Positions 4,609 to 5,045 of a DNA stretch of 5,045 nt are shown in pieces. Where the stretch lies: positions 1 to 5,045 of the forward strand of contig CALRLN020000420.1 of NCBI GenBank assembly GCA_943368675.1, read 5' to 3'. Within the stretch, counting starts at the first letter, position 1. Every line of letters starts with the position of its first letter. Origin of the DNA: Emticicia sp943368675. Lineage in GTDB: Bacteria > Bacteroidota > Bacteroidia > Cytophagales > Spirosomataceae. Position numbers and translations under genes: made by a program. Under the pieces are notes generated by a model. It did not search any database. It had not been told where the DNA came from and was given only the letters and a program-made list of their open reading frames with translations.

Positions 4609-5022
4609 CTATTTGTTTCTGGTATATTTGCTTCTTGAATCGCAAACTTCGATAACAAGGGTTTCTGAATCCAGTTCAATAATTGTCCAGTTTCTGCAAT
4701 CCATGCACCTTACCTGTGGGCAATCTTTAAAATCTGAAAATTTTATAATGTTTTCAGCAACTGTGTATTTATTTCCTACTGAGCAACAATCAGCGCCGGG
4801 CTGCCCATCCCTTAAAAATTTCCCGTCAATTGTAAATTCCATTGATGGTAGCGCCACTAAGGTATTTATCGTCGACCATTTGCTCCAGGTTCCATCAGGA
4901 TTTTTGTTCTGCACCTGATAGGCCGGATTCCATACTCCCACGAGCTTCTTTGGCGAAATGGAGTCTGACTGACAGGTGTCAAGAGCAAGGGCCATTATAA
5001 AAGCAATGAATACTATTTTCAT
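4609..5022 (-). CDS. Lipocalin-like small lipoprotein (paralogue 2)
   Basis: A 137-residue paralogue of the protein at 4042-4455, same length and alignable without gaps. Best-conserved blocks are WNPAYQVQ (31-38; H in place of P33 in paralogue 1), EFTxxGKFLRDG (62-73), GxDCC (76-80; GAECC in the other) and SKYxRxK at the end. The G-x-W motif is GVW (29-31). The signal is MKIVFIAFIMALALDTC, with C17 aligned with the acylated cysteine of paralogue 1. However, the lipobox LDTC is poor: T at -1 and D at -2 are unusual for signal peptidase II, so lipidation is less certain. Cysteines are at 79, 80, 101 and 106 as in paralogue 1, plus C109 and C127, which could make an additional disulphide. It is probably exported to the periplasm or cell surface. 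Function is unknown. Its upstream region is cut off after 23 bp by the right edge of the window. Confidence 0.83.
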   Translation of the reverse strand: MKIVFIAFIMALALDTCQSDSISPKKLVGVWNPAYQVQNKNPDGTWSKWSTINTLVALPSMEFTIDGKFLRDGQPGADCCSVGNKYTVAENIIKFSDFKDCPQVRCMDCRNWTIIELDSETLVIEVCDSRSKYTRNK

Positions 5023-5032
5023 GATTTAATGT

Positions 5033-5045
5033 TTTATTACAATGA
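5033..5045 (-). promoter_or_regulatory. Conserved leader/promoter segment of lipoprotein gene 2 (cut by window edge)
   Basis: The minus strand TCATTGTAATAAA matches TCATTGTTATAAA upstream of paralogue 1 at 12 of 13 positions and ends 10 bp before the ATG (11 bp in paralogue 1). The upstream two bases needed to judge the -7 TAnnTTTG match lie outside the window. Confidence 0.35.

Noticed and set aside
4061..4918. Plus-strand open frames opposite the two lipoprotein genes
   Set aside because: The minus-strand frames have lipoprotein-type signals, equal length and paralogy; the plus-strand frames have none of these, and their resemblance merely mirrors the duplication.

Overview
The window is low-GC DNA from the phylum Bacteroidota, most likely a Sphingobacteriales-type organism (Pedobacter/Mucilaginibacter relatives). 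The evidence is the protein families, the absence of clear Shine-Dalgarno sequences, and several upstream motifs of the Bacteroidota -7 type (TAnnTTTG, recognised by the phylum's primary sigma factor). The assignment is by recognition of families, not by a database search.

Layout. (1) Positions 1-509, minus strand: the N-terminal 169 residues of a LuxC-type acyl-CoA reductase that continues past the left edge. (2) Positions 510-624: a compact divergent promoter region with one -7-like motif on each strand. (3) Positions 625-975, plus: a 116-residue 2[4Fe-4S] ferredoxin of the Allochromatium type, closed by a strong intrinsic terminator at 1013-1044. (4) Positions 1045-1317: a very AT-rich leader with three copies of a TTGGTAAAAATA-like element, a 10-bp dyad and a candidate promoter. 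(5) Positions 1318-2442, plus: an outer-membrane beta-barrel porin (BBP2/OmpL-like). (6) Positions 2515-3861, plus: an AmtB-type ammonium transporter with all main conduction residues present. (7) Positions 3862-4041: no gene, but a long hairpin without a T-tract followed by a terminator that may work in both directions. (8) Positions 4042-4455 and 4609-5022, both minus: two tandem paralogous lipoproteins of 137 residues with a lipocalin-like domain, separated by a minus-strand terminator.

How the genes fit together. The porin and ammonium transporter look like one transcription unit for taking reduced nitrogen across the outer and then the inner membrane. No P-II (GlnK) gene is seen beside amt in this window. 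The acyl-CoA reductase and the ferredoxin are divergently arranged, a pairing I recall as recurrent in Bacteroidota. The two lipoproteins are a recent-looking gene duplication, and their upstream leader sequence is also conserved.

Nothing here is clearly a new defence or mobile system. The points most worth a second look are the repeated element in the porin leader, the unusual long hairpin after amt, and the duplicated cysteine-rich lipoprotein pair.
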